From Agaricus subrufescens (taxonomy: Eukaryota; Basidiomycota; Agaricomycetes; Agaricales; Agaricaceae): a stretch of 64,000 bases of DNA. Of this stretch, positions 23,559 through 34,598 are shown one piece after another (position 1 is the first letter of the stretch; the number at the start of each line of letters is the position of its first letter). The position numbers were made by a program, and so were the translations under genes. Under the pieces are notes generated by a model. The model was not told the origin of the DNA. It saw only the letters and a program-made list of their open reading frames with translations, and ran no database searches. Location: assembly GCA_029945375.1 (NCBI GenBank), contig CM057057.1, positions 3,534,001 to 3,598,000 on the forward strand. The letters run 5' to 3'.

Positions 23559-24902
23559 ATGCCTTCTCCCCCTATCGTCCTTCTCACGGTAAAGTCGCAC
23601 GTCCCCCGCCCCTCATCCCGCTCACCCCCTCCAGAACGACGACGGGCCCCCGGACCCCCGTGAATCTCCCTACGTCCTCGGTCTCTACCGCCATCTCACT
23701 GAGCAACTCGGTGCGCCTACCTACTCATCACCTCACCCCACAATTCTCTGATCCTTGACAGGTTGGAACGTCAAGGTCGTCCTCCCTTACAGCCAAAAGT
23801 CTTGGATCGGTATCTCAGTGTCTTCTGTCTAGCAACCCCAGCCGTCCTCACCGTACGACAGGAAACGCATACCACATCAAAGAACTAACAAAGGGATTCT
23901 ACTATTATCCGCGGGAGGATGGCCAAGGCCAAATCACCGAGACACCAAGACCACTCAAGCAAGGAGAATTGGTGAGCCAGCACCCCTCCTGGGCTATCAA
24001 GCGACTGACTTTCTTTTGCAGGCAGAGTGGATCCTATTAGATGGTGTATGAGAGTCGCTATCTTCTGGTCACTACCACGCTCATTCACCGGATCCAGACA
24101 CCGGCCACATGTGCCAACATCGCACTCCATAACCTCTGGCCCGGCCAAATTAATCTGGTTGCAAGTCCTTTCATCCGTCTCGTCTTCACCGTTTAACCGG
24201 CTTCTCATCAGATATCCGGCCCTAATTTAGGACGTAACACCTCTGGTCTGTTTGATACCCACCCACCCGAGTAGGCACTTTAACTTTTTAACCCCTCCAG
24301 CTGCGTTCGCCCTTTCTTCTGGCACCATTGGAGCTGCACTCTCTTCATCTCTCTCCAAGATCCGCTCCATCGCCATCTCATACGGCATTGTCGTCCATCC
24401 CACACCAACATCTTACCATGAACCAGCCCATCGCTTAGGGGGGCAGATCATGCAGCACTTATGGCATAATTGGGGAGAAGATCATCACGGGTTGCGCAAC
24501 AACGAGGTCGACCTTTACAGCATCAACATTCCCCTGATCGAGGGCATCCTTTCCCCAGAGGGTCTCAAAGTATGTTGGACCACCATTTGGCGCAATTCAT
24601 ATAGCCGCCTGTTCAAAAGCGTCTCTGTCGATGATCGAGAACGATCTGATGCCATTCCAGCTGTAGCTTTGACTACCACTTCAGATCCCACGCCCATTGG
24701 GACGGAAGGCCTTTTGTTCAAATGGGCTCCCGAAATGAAAGGCCTTATCACTCCCTCTCCCTCATCACTTCCTATTGGCTCAGATGGGTGGGCAATTCAT
24801 CAGGGATACGTCAGCGTCACTCCTTTGCGTGCCACTTTCGGAGAGCCGTCGAGCAGTCAAGATTTAGACATCGAGGACAGGGTTTGGAAGATGAGATTAT
24901 AA
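23559..24902 (+). CDS. SurE-like survival protein / nucleotide phosphatase, 328 aa
   Basis: Exons 23559-23588, 23635-23710, 23762-23809, 23862-23971, 24022-24045, 24098-24160, 24212-24245 and 24301-24902. MPSPPIVLLTNDDG carries the SurE metal-binding NDDG at the end of strand 1. ILLDGTPATCANIAL, INLVISGPNLGRN and SGTIGAA complete the SurE fold active site. In fungi these are acid phosphatases or nucleotidases; some are fused to tubulin-tyrosine-ligase domains (Pby1), which is absent here. The intron 24161-24211 starts with GCAAGT; using the GT three bases earlier would drop the conserved Val of NLV-I-SG. Only 47 bp separates this start from that of the divergent RasGEF gene. Confidence 0.93.
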
Positions 24903-25066
24903 ATACTTATGTGGCAATTAATGCTCCAACAAACAACCAATAACGGTTCATTCTATCTGTTATACGCTACGTTCGAAAGCGTGCTTTCTCAAAAGACCCG
25001 TAAGTATGAGTACTCCTCCGCGGTAATGTACAGATTAAATGATAGAAGATCCAAGTTTATATTGAG

Positions 25067-26818
25067 TTACATCCCTTCTATGAATAAGATACCAAATATC
25101 GCAAATAAAACTCCAATCCAGTTGCTAGGTTTGTTGATTAGAGCACCAGATCCGACAGTCCCATCTAGTCTCTGCTTGCGGTATACCTTCAAATTGTTGA
25201 TGATCCAAGTTGCGTTCTGACAGCCTCAATACGGAATACACACACAATGATTCGAAGGCTTACCACAAAGTTGTTCGGATCCATGAGCCTCTGATCACAG
25301 GTTCCTGGACACGTTGTCGAAGCATAAGAGTTACCTGCCCAATCACCTGAAAGACCGTTGGGTATCTGGTTGCACAGAAAAGATGATGAACTAATGACCC
25401 ACCACAGAAAGTGATATCTGCACAATTGAATAAGAATTCAAGAATAACACGAATCAAGAACATGTACTAACCAAAGATTATCGAGTGATTGGAAAAGTAC
25501 TGGCCGATATTACAATTTGTCGGGTCCAACGCCGCTACCGGTGGTCCCCAATTCGATGGATCAGGTTTTCCTTCATTTATATCGTCCGGAATAGCTTGCC
25601 GATAGAAAGACCCTAAGGAAATAACATCAACAACCCAAATGCTAGAACAAACCAGAGGACAACTTACAAATGGCAATGCCAGTCTCGTCCCATTTCATTA
25701 CAAAGACACCACCCCCTTGTGAATCGAAAAAGGGACCATAAGAAGCTCGACTCGTCTCCACGATCCCACAGCCAGAATTGTCGTTTATCAATCCATTACA
25801 TTCCGTGTTGTTCTGGCCGTTTCGCGTCTAAATGCAAGCGAATGTTGGAATTTAGCAACCACCTTCAACATAAATCACTTACAACCACCGTCCCCGTAAA
25901 CACAGCATTGTCATTCAAAACGCATCCTGTTAAAATCTTCAGTAAAACAGTGACATCTGTTGGTTGTCACATACCGGGAGCAGTATGGAAGGCTACCTGG
26001 TTGTGTTCGTTATCGTGAACACCTTCAATAATATCGATTTCTCCTGTCTGTGTAGCATGGCCATAAGAATCCACCGCAAAGAAGAAGAAAAACCTATGCT
26101 CACATATGGCCAGTTTCCCGAACCCAAAGTCCAAAAGGCGGGCCATACACCTACGAATATCAGTACGCATCGACCACCAACGTCAAGCCTACTTACCGCA
26201 GCCCCAGGGAGCCTTGTTCAAATCAAGAATGAATAGTCCAGTATTATATTGTGCCCAACTAGATATGCGGACACTGTGACAAGGGGTCAGACCCATCATT
26301 GCTATGTAATAGAAGCAGCATTTACCTCTTCCTAGGAACACCGTGATCTAAATAAGTCGTATTGTCGCCATGCATAATGACAGTTCCGTCCTCTTCAACA
26401 TAGACAAGTCCACTGGCGAACGCATCATCTCTCGTCGTATAACTAGAAGAGGAACGCGTCAGGGGGGCATGAACGATCGATCATTCGATCACACCTACTT
26501 GACAGTACCACTGCACATGACACATTAGTACTAGAGACTATTATCTTGCGACGTAGCACGTACTGTGTTGGGTCTTCACCAGTGAAAAAATCCCAGCGGC
26601 TGCGCAAAACCCGTCAGAACCTCCGTGCCCAGACCGAACTGACCCACATACTCAAAAAAGCTAGAGCCTGAATACTCATCCTGAGGCAACCATAGAAAAG
26701 TCGAACCATCAGGGCCCGTGTTCAAACTGCTCCGGGTGTTTAGGGCGGTCCGAGCGAACACGCTTTGTAGATGTGAAACGACAAGGACAAGCAAACAGTG
26801 AGGAAGGGCCGCTAACAT
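25067..26818 (-). CDS. GH16 endo-beta-1,3(4)-glucanase, secreted and probably GPI-anchored
   Basis: Thirteen exons, minus strand: 26818-26652, 26599-26564, 26510-26499, 26442-26326, 26273-26197, 26150-26104, 26047-25975, 25926-25883, 25827-25668, 25612-25472, 25417-25403, 25346-25264 and 25216-25067; 373 residues. A signal peptide (residues 1-24) precedes the GH16 laminarinase fold: SSFFDRWDFFTGEDPTHG, WGCGVWPAFWTLG and the catalytic GEIDIIEG, giving Glu155 nucleophile, Asp157 and Glu160 acid/base. Cys pairs and N-x-T sites fit secretion. The end is hydrophobic (WIGVLFAIFGILFI), as for a GPI signal. Exons of 12 and 15 bp are present. Likely role: remodelling or degrading wall or plant beta-glucan. 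Confidence 0.93.
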
Positions 26819-27057
26819 AATGACAAGAAGGAACAAGTAGAACAACAGCCGCAGCTAAATATGAAATTTGACTCTGTCTGATGTAACAGAACTCTCAGGC
26901 AACACAACGCCGATGCCTCGTGCGGCTATTTTTGGTTTCGCGCTAATCCAATGTGGCATACTGCTTATTTCTTTAGCTGTAAGGCAGTGACAACATACAC
27001 ATAGCAATGAGGCATGAAGGGGACAGTGGGACATGAACAAAGAGTAGGAACAATTGA

Positions 27058-27890
27058 TTAACGGTATCGGCGCAGACTGAGAGTGTTGTGCTTCTTCCAG
27101 ACCGAGTAGCCGGGATTGTGGTTGTGGCGGTTGCCCTTGCCAAGGCCGCGGTTCTGAAGTATCCACTCGTCAGTGCCCGCACGTAACACGAAGGAGGTGA
27201 TAAACAACTAACCTGTTTGCCACTGCTGGTAAGACCGCGAGCTTCACGGCGCTTGTGCACGGGATTCACGATCCAGTTGATTCTAGGGTCACGACGAATC
27301 TAGCAGAAGTAAACACTTATTGAGAATCAAGACGTCACACTTCCAACAAAGACTTACAGCCTTGTGGCTGGGATCAACCAAAATAACCTCGTAGTACTTG
27401 TACACTCCATCTTGGTTAATCCAGTACGAGTTTAGGACACGCAAGTTCCCGCATCGTCTGCCAACACGTTCTTCCGCGACAGTCCGTTGCGATCGTTGCG
27501 GTTTGAGATGGTTGACACCCTGGCGAACGGGTTTACCATAGGTTGCACCTGAATTATCATATCAGTCAGCTCCTGCTTCCACAAGCTGTTTCAGAAAATC
27601 ACCAACCCTTAGGAACAGGCTTTTTGCGGTTGCCACGACGGATTCGAATGCGATAAATGACATAGCCTTGTTTGGCCTTGTAGCCGAGGCGCCTGGCCTT
27701 GTCAGGGCGAGAGGGACGAGATGCGCGGTGGATAACTTTCAATTGACGATACTCCCAGCACCTTTACTTGTGAATGAGCCAATTTTCCCTGTCCACTGAA
27801 CAAATATGCGCACCGAACACGGGTTAAGAATCGGAGGACATCCGACTGCTTTTTTTTGTAAAGTTCTCCAATGTACTTGTAGGCACCCAT
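27058..27890 (-). CDS. RPL15: 60S ribosomal protein eL15
   Basis: Exons 27890-27814, 27761-27607, 27548-27358, 27299-27213 and 27153-27058, minus strand; 201 residues. [53 protein letters not shown] and the end [10 protein letters not shown] are eL15 signatures. It belongs to the large ribosomal subunit. Arg/Lys-rich throughout. The 5' region may hold a leader intron ending in CTCAACAG one base before the ATG. Confidence 0.97.
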
Positions 27891-28404
27891 CCTGTTGAGT
27901 TGCCAGATACAGATAACATCAGTAAACACCTGAATCTTTACCAAGCTTACGGCGTACCTTTTGACGATGTTGAGCCCGACGACTTACCCAATAATATGGG
28001 TATCACTGCACAATCCCCAGAGGCTGATAAGAACTGTATATTTCTACGGCAAATGCCGGACACATACCCTAACCCCAAACCCCGATAGTGTACCTAGTCC
28101 TAAATATAGTGCAACTGCAGTCAGTATTCGAGAGTTATTGTTAAGGAATATGATATTGGATACATCATCTCCATTTCTTGCAGTACGTGATCATCGTGTA
28201 CCAGCTTTGACAGGAGGAGAGAACGCGCACAGGATAATCCATCTTTCCGACTTCATACAACTACAATATCAACACACCCATCGTCTCGCGCCAATCCAGA
28301 TCTTACAGAATACTAATACAGCCTCCGCCTGCCCCAGAACGTGGAGAGAAAAAAACACAAGGCGTTGTAATGAAGGCTACGCCTGCCGAAAGGAGTAAGC
28401 AAAG
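27891..28404. other. Intergenic, eL15 upstream and MARVEL gene 3' flank
   Basis: No gene is supported. On the minus strand it carries the eL15 promoter and leader. A short CCCTAACCCC-like string near 28067 resembles telomere repeat but occurs once. Confidence 0.5.
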
Positions 28405-29089
28405 TTAAACCAATCTCCTCGTGGAGTCCCCCGCTCCTTCGAGTTCGGCCTCCTGCTTAATCCGATACTCGTTTGTTCTTGCCCACAAATATGTGAGTAT
28501 CAACGTTATCGCGCACAGCCCAAACTCGGTCCATCCAAGTGCCTCGACTGTTAGAGACTGCCGACATCTGAATGGCATATCATATCAGGATTTAATAACT
28601 CAAAGAAACGTCACCAAGACACCGCACCTATGAATAATGGGTCTCAGAGCACAATTACCCCCCGTGCGCGTGTGGTACATTATTCCAGCTGCCGTTACCT
28701 GTGGATACATCAGTCCGAGGGTGCACCAGCTAGGACTTGGCACCAACCCATAGTATCGTCGTTATCAATAGCCATATGATCGAACTCGCTACACTCGCCA
28801 ACAGTTGACCTCCCCCGCCTACCATCCAAAACATATATGCAGCCGTGAATACAGTCGTCCAAATCGCATTGAATAAGAACATGATCAAGCTGACGACAGT
28901 TACTTTTAAAAAATAAAACTTTTGCCACCGCCAGCCCTAGACTCACATTGAATGGTACCGCTCGCTTGGCCATGTACCATGCTCGTTGCCTGCCCCAACC
29001 AAAAAAGCGGTCAACCCCAGCTCCGCCATGGCTGACAGCATCATCATGGTGAACAGGAAAGGGTGATAGTGAGCCTTCACGAAAGACAT
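28405..29089 (-). CDS. MARVEL-domain-like four-helix membrane protein, 172 aa
   Basis: Exons 29089-28947, 28889-28748, 28698-28628 and 28567-28405, minus strand. Four hydrophobic helices are visible: PFLFTMMMLSAMAELGLTAF, IMFLFNAIWTTVFTAAYMFW, LLASVASSIIWLLITTILW and FGLCAITLILTYLW. This matches the MARVEL pattern of fungal plasma-membrane proteins (helix, polar W/E-rich loop, helix, helix with conserved aromatic residues, helix). The cytosolic tail is charged (RIKQEAELEGAG). The role in the membrane is unknown; the Nce102-like and MARVEL groups organise membrane domains. The start ATG follows a TTTATA-type element by about 75 bp. Phases close. Confidence 0.82.
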
Positions 29090-31001
29090 TCTCTGTCTGG
29101 GACAAGATTTGCAAATCACGATATTTCGCTTTACCAGTAATTTCGGGAAGCGTGGTATAAAGAATAAAGAAGTACAGCTCGACGTTAGGTCCTAAGATGA
29201 CGTTTTTCTAGGCGATTGAAAGCGATTGCTCCGAGATACGCGGTAAAGGGAAAGAGGAAGGGTCGGGTTCGGAGTATGAAGTTGAGAACCGTGGTTTTGA
29301 GGTCGAGGTTACAAGTTGAAAGTGGGGATGCCAAGAAGCTTGTCCGCGCAAAGGTCCGAACATGCAACAGGTGTGGTTTTGAACTTGAAGGGGTAAAACA
29401 CGGCGTGCAGTATAGGCGTGTACTCGAATCAGATATGCACGTCCTGATTTCATTTGCGTTTTGATTGCATCTCACATAAGGTTTTCTATTCTGCGGCAGG
29501 ATCATATACAGACGCGCAAAAAGTGCAATTGGCTGTTGATCTTCAGCGAGTAGGCTCCGACAATCATCAGGGTCGGACAAATGTCTTGTCGAGTCCTAAT
29601 TCAGTCAAAAAAAAATTAGGGCACCGATAGAAAAAGGGTGTCATACCAGTGTCAAGTTAGCCTCCATGCGTTATCCACGTTGCCTACCGAGAGTTACGAA
29701 CGCTATCCACCTGTCAGGTCCGTTCGGGAGCGCCTTCCGGGTGCACAGTCCAAGAATTGCACTTCATGAATACAAGTACCGAGAGAAGCACGCTTTGATG
29801 AAGAGAGGACGGTTGCGCACGGAAAGGGAGTACGACCCTTGTAATGATTGACCGAATCTTGGCTAGTGCACGTGGAAAAAGTGAGGCATGCGTAGAATCA
29901 GGATTTTTTGGGAAGGAGAACTCATAGGCGGCCAGTGGCAACGCGCCGTAACACTATGAAAATCAACCAAACTTTTTGGGGACCAACCCTGAAATGTTAA
30001 TTCATTCCCTTACTGGCCCTACTCGCTTCATACAATTCAACAAATCGAGATACTAAAGAAGCCATACCAGTGGATCTTATAGCTTCGCGAAACATGTTGA
30101 GGCGATTTGGATATGGATGAGGCACTGTACTTGCTGATATCGCCAAACTCTTTCTCTGGCACGCGTTGTATGAAGGAACCAAAACGTCGCAGTGATGACG
30201 AGCAATCAATATCGGCAATGAATGAGCGGGTGATTAATGGAGGAAATTAACAGGTTATGATGAAGGCCAGCCAGTGAAGTTGTTAATGCCACATCGTCAC
30301 ATGCGTGTTGTCAACACACCTGCTTCCCTTTTGAGTCCCGATTCTTGCTCCACTGGTAATGGCTCCGCAGCAGGAAGTCGTTTATGGGTAAATCGCGCAG
30401 GTAGACGTGCGTGTGCTTTCGACACCCTGACGGCGACCGCTTAACAAAGATCGGATCGCTTTTTTTTACTCCTTCCGTACTAAGCGATGCCGATTCAAAA
30501 AGGAGACAATCATATAGGCTGTGTATAGGATGTGCATTACCGGAACCGCGCCGATTCGGTCGCGATGGGGTCGTAATGATTTACGACCACTAGCTCGGTT
30601 GTTTCACGAACCAAGTGTCAAACACTTGTGAATCAATTGAATGATAGGTCATGTTTAGGACTCTTGCGTTTGACGATCCTGAACATGCCTTGGGTTGCAT
30701 TTATAAGCATCCGGACGGCAAAAGATTCCAAAGGATTCTTACGTTGGATGGATTCAGTACGAAAGCCCATCGCTGTGCAGTCAGATCATTTATGTTTCCA
30801 TAATTAGACGTGCAACTCGATCAACATGGACTTAACGGACGATGCGTCTCGAAAACCCAAGGTTTGTATGTAAAAACAGCTTTCACCGGAGATCCGAGTC
30901 TGGATAACTCCTAACATGTGTTTCATGTATATCGGAACTCGTGTCTTATAAACGGTACTTTTAACATCAGGAAGTCTTCAGACACACGCAGAACAAACAA
31001 A
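29090..31001. other. Gene-poor stretch of 1.9 kb
   Basis: No gene is supported. The longest open frame (29185-29580, minus, 131 codons) has a low-complexity, non-conserved look, and its splice signals are not convincing. I found no terminal inverted repeats, long direct repeats or reverse-transcriptase motifs, so no mobile element can be claimed. An 8-10 base A tract near 29608 and a T8 tract near 30460 are the main low-complexity points. Confidence 0.5.
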
Positions 31002-32382
31002 TCAACTGTCCAAAGATATCTGAGCAAGCTTCAAGGCACCCTCCCGAGTCTTGTTACCTAGAGAGTTTGTTGATGTATTGAGCACCAAAGTACAGGGATG
31101 ATTGGAAGAGCATACCGCCGATGAAGCCACTAGCATGAACAAAAATACAATCGTCAACGCCAGACACACGACTTAATTCTTCGTCACGGAGTCCCCTCCA
31201 TTTCTCCAGCAAAGCTTTCCTTGATTCAAAACTCTGGGAAGCGACAGGGACGGCTTGAACACGCCAAGTCCCAGAAAACTCATCGGGGTAGACAACATAA
31301 ATTGAGTCTTTGGCAACCTGACCAGAGGCTTCTAGCTCGAATAGATGCTCCTAGATGACAGAATACAGCAGTTGAAGAAAACGAAGTGCTCATGGACTTA
31401 CCTTCCACGGGAGAAACTGATTGAGGAGTATAATGCGTCCTGGCGGTTTGGTAAGGTGCTGGCTATCGGAGATACTTTCCGCAAGAAGATCTCGTGCGGG
31501 CAGCCAGGCTGTAGCGTAATAGTCGAGTCTTTGGAGGAATTCCGTGCCAGTCAAGTTCGATGCTTCAAGGAAGCGCGTCTTGGTAAGAGATTAGTGCTAC
31601 TTGTCTAATGTGAAGGTTTCTAAACGTCAAAACTCACATCAACGGCTTGAGCGTCAGTAGGCACATTCCAAGGGGGATTGAGGTGACCCACACGACTGGA
31701 CAAGTCAGTGCGACTCCTGTAACGAGGTTCAACATCACTGGGGTACTGAGCGATGCCATTGTCAATTGCATCAATCGCTTCAATGAATTCCTACAACAAT
31801 ATAGAAATTCTTTTTTTTTACATTGGAACAAACGTCACGAACCCTGTACATTTTGAGCCACAGAACATCGACTTTTTGATCATCGCTAGAGAGTTGGAAT
31901 CTGTCGGCAATGATACCCTTGCCGAAATGCCTATAGGATGCAAAGGGTTATTCTTGGCGCGAATTTCGAACGGTATGACAAACTTGTAGATGAGGCCAGC
32001 GCTACTGAGTTTTGTATCAAAGCCATGGCCGAAGACTTCAGTGAAACCGCGCTGGTGATGGTCGAAGCGTTGCTTCGATTCGTCGTAAACGGCGCCGACG
32101 TCGACCACGATATCGCAGGTGTTCAAAACAGCCTCATCTCGTGTTCGTTTCAGATCTAGGAAGCGGATTTAGTGACTTGGTGGGGGTTGGCACGAAGTCA
32201 GTCGGCGATGGCATACCGGCATGGGCATAGTTGGCCGTCTGACGGAGGAGGAAGACGGCGAGGGCCTCGTCACAATGAAAAGTACCATTGTGGGTACCGA
32301 TGACCTTGGATGACTTTTGACGTTTGGCGGGACTTGCCTGCATGAGTGCGCGGCGACAAAAGATGAAAGAACGTGACAACAT
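31002..32382 (-). CDS. MYG1: MYG1 family exonuclease (GAMM1)
   Basis: Exons 32382-32217, 32155-31984, 31930-31843, 31790-31638, 31578-31402, 31350-31116 and 31057-31002, minus strand; 348 residues. GTHNGTFHCDEALA (residues 29-42), DVGAVYDESKQRFDHHQ (DHH at 87-89) and FIGG|NK are the DHH-type motifs of MYG1, a 3'-5' RNA exonuclease of nucleus and mitochondria. The first 13 residues (LSRSFIFCRRAL) look like a mitochondrial presequence, and a second ATG (Met14, MQASPAKRQK) would give a basic, nuclear-type start, so dual targeting by alternative starts is likely. All introns are standard GT-AG, 47-61 bp. Confidence 0.95.
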
Positions 32383-32502
32383 AAGTAATGAATTGTGGAT
32401 TAAGGTGCGTCTAGCTGGTACACAGTCCTGAAAGAAACGAGCGAACAGTCTAAATATCCAGGCTCAAAAGTCCTACAGTCCATAAAAAATACGAGGATTC
32501 AA

Positions 32503-33016
32503 CTAGAAGGCAATCAATGCACCACCCAGCACAACTCCCGCGGCGCCTACTGCAAAAGCGTTGTATTTGAGGGCGGTGGCTGCAGCGATGTACTGGTCGT
32601 CAGGACCAAAAACACCCCCTACCCCCGTCTGTCCTGGCATGGGCGCACCGTGGTCGCCGCCGCCATCGATATTCGCTGGGGCCGTTGGGAGGGGTGCGGG
32701 TTTTGATGTGCTGTTGGCGGATACGGTACTGTTGCCCGAAAGGGTACCATTGCCGTTGGTGCCGTTTCCGGATGCTTGGGGGGCGGGAGTGAGGGGAAGG
32801 GTGGTGGTGAATAGGAGCGCGCTGGTCGTAGTGAAGGGTTGTCTGTTGGGGCCGAGCCCTTGAATGGTGGTGAGCGAGGTCGATGTGACGACCGTCTGGT
32901 TCGACTGGGAGGAGGAGTTCTGGGGCAGGGTGAGTCTGGGGAGGGGCAGAAGGGGGCAGGGGGCATACCTGGGCGAGGGCGAGGAGGGGGAGGAGGAGGA
33001 GGAAAAACAGGGCCAT
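32503..33016 (-). CDS. Small Ser/Thr/Asn-rich secreted protein, likely GPI-anchored, 154 aa
   Basis: Exons 33016-32969 and 32919-32503, minus strand. MALFFLLLLPLLALAQ is a clean signal peptide ending at the exon border. The body is rich in Ser, Thr, Asn and Pro with many N-x-S/T sites (NSSSQSNQTVV, GNGTNGNGTLSGNSTVSANS). The end is a hydrophobic Gly/Ala/Val segment (AVGAAGVVLGGALIAF) after KYNAF, as in GPI signals. This is a common layout of basidiomycete wall proteins; no enzymatic domain is present. It is divergent from the 364-aa gene with only 36 bp between the two start codons. Confidence 0.82.
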
Positions 33017-33052
33017 GGTGGGAGCGGACAAGGCAGGTTGGACCGAACGGCG

Positions 33053-34209
33053 ATGGTGGACGGACTGACCGCGGGCCATGTGCTGCCCCTGCTGCACTAC
33101 ATCTGCCCGCCGTCCGCGCTCGCGCCCATCCCACCCCATCTCCTCTCCCCGCCCCTCCTCCAACGTCATTATTTTCTCGGCCTCTCCACACATTCCCCGC
33201 TCGACTATCTCACATGGCCACCTGACCGTTCCGACCACCTCCTTCCCTTCCTCGAATCCATAAAACCCGATGACCTTTCCGATCTTCTGTGTGCGCACGA
33301 CCCAGACATCCGCTACGTTGCAGACGCGGAAGCGCTTTACGCACATTTTCTCCTCTCCCCCACTCAACCTCCGTCCACCCACTTCGACCAGTATCTCCGC
33401 ATCGTATTTCTCTGGGATCTAAATTCCAAATCCTGGAGATACCATAATATCGCAGCTGGCCCCTTTCCCAAAGACTCTCACTCAGACCTCGCCCAAGCCA
33501 TGGCTCTTTTCCAATCCCCCGACGATTTTCTACCCGACCGCACGTACAGCGATGACGACCTCAACGGTGACGCTTACTGGGACGCCTATGACACTCCCGA
33601 GGACAATGTTCCCTTGCATCCTGTCAAGCCGTCTGTAACGACAGATCCTGAGGATGCCTACTGGGCTCAGTATTCTTCTGTCCAAGGTCTCAAATCCTTC
33701 CTCCTTTGTTTTTCTCTTTTTGTCTCGCTCACTAGTTCTCTCTCGTAGGCTCTGCAGACTCTACAGTACCCTCCCCTCGAGCCCGTGGGCGCAATCTCCA
33801 TTCGCCCGGCACTGAACCCGACCAACGTGTGTTTGTTTCCTCATCCGAGCTTGATCCCGGTCGTCCCTCCCACGAAATCTACGATCCCCTCACACCTCCT
33901 TCTCCGGGATCTCTTGCTCGCCGATTAGCCGTCCTTCCCTCCCGTCCAGATTCACCTCCTCTACACGAAGAGGATGACCTTTCCTCGCCATCCATAGCTT
34001 CCCCAGCGCCGCTATCTCCGATAACCGACTTTACCGAAGATTTTTCTATCGTACCAAACGCCGCTGTCGCCGAGGCCGGCCCAGCCCACGATTCCGTTGC
34101 CGATGAAGCCCTCAAGACGACGATACGGGGCTTGTACCAGCTCTGGCGTTCTGGTTCCAAAACTCAGCAGGACTTTTTGGTCTTGGTTAAGCAGGCTATT
34201 GACGCATAA
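33053..34209 (+). CDS. Conserved-looking protein of unknown function, 364 aa
   Basis: Exons 33053-33686 and 33749-34209. The N-terminal 200 residues look folded (PLLHYICPPSALAPIP, DQYLRIVFLWDLNSKSWRYH); then an acidic region with the repeats GDAYWDAYDTPED and EDAYWAQYSS, a Pro/Ser-rich linker, and a C-terminal helix (IRGLYQLWRSGSKTQQDFLV). I do not recognise the family. The A-Y-W-x-A/Q-Y repeat and the terminal helix are the features to search with. The compact bidirectional arrangement with the GPI-type gene suggests shared control, but no functional link is visible. Confidence 0.83.
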
Positions 34210-34598
34210 ATGTAGATAAACAACCTGTTACCCCCCTTAAATGCACAGAGGGGTGCACCTTGTAATCATAATTTTCTCGTCCCGCTGTTATGTCGGGCTT
34301 TTACGCACCCACTTTCACCCGCTTGCGGCCTGCCGCTTTGGTGACCAAAAATCACCACACATGTGATTTAAACCGGAAATACTTGAAATAGGTAAGTCAG
34401 CCAAGGTGGCGTAATGATTATAAAGCCCACAATCAAATTTTCCAGATCTATACAAAGTAATTATTTTTACTTATGAAAACAGAACGATATTAACAGAACA
34501 AGCCAAAAAAGAAACAACAAAACTCAACAACCATTCCATTATCAAATTAGCAGAAAACCGCCAGTGTGAACTAGAACCCTTTTGCGCATAAAATCAAC
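34210..34598. other. Intergenic, convergent 3' flanks
   Basis: No gene is supported between the 364-aa gene and the DPBB gene. Confidence 0.5.

Noticed and set aside
28060..28085. CCCTAACCCC-like string as an interstitial telomere repeat
   Set aside because: Only about one and a half units are present, with no array or degenerate neighbours.
29185..29580. 131-codon frame as a gene in the gene-poor stretch
   Set aside because: Composition is arbitrary, other frames and the opposite strand are also open, and no domain, signal peptide or splice pattern supports it.
32600..33382. Long minus-strand frames overlapping the divergent promoter at 33016-33053
   Set aside because: They run through both genes in wrong frames; codon content and the signal peptide support the spliced 154-aa model instead.
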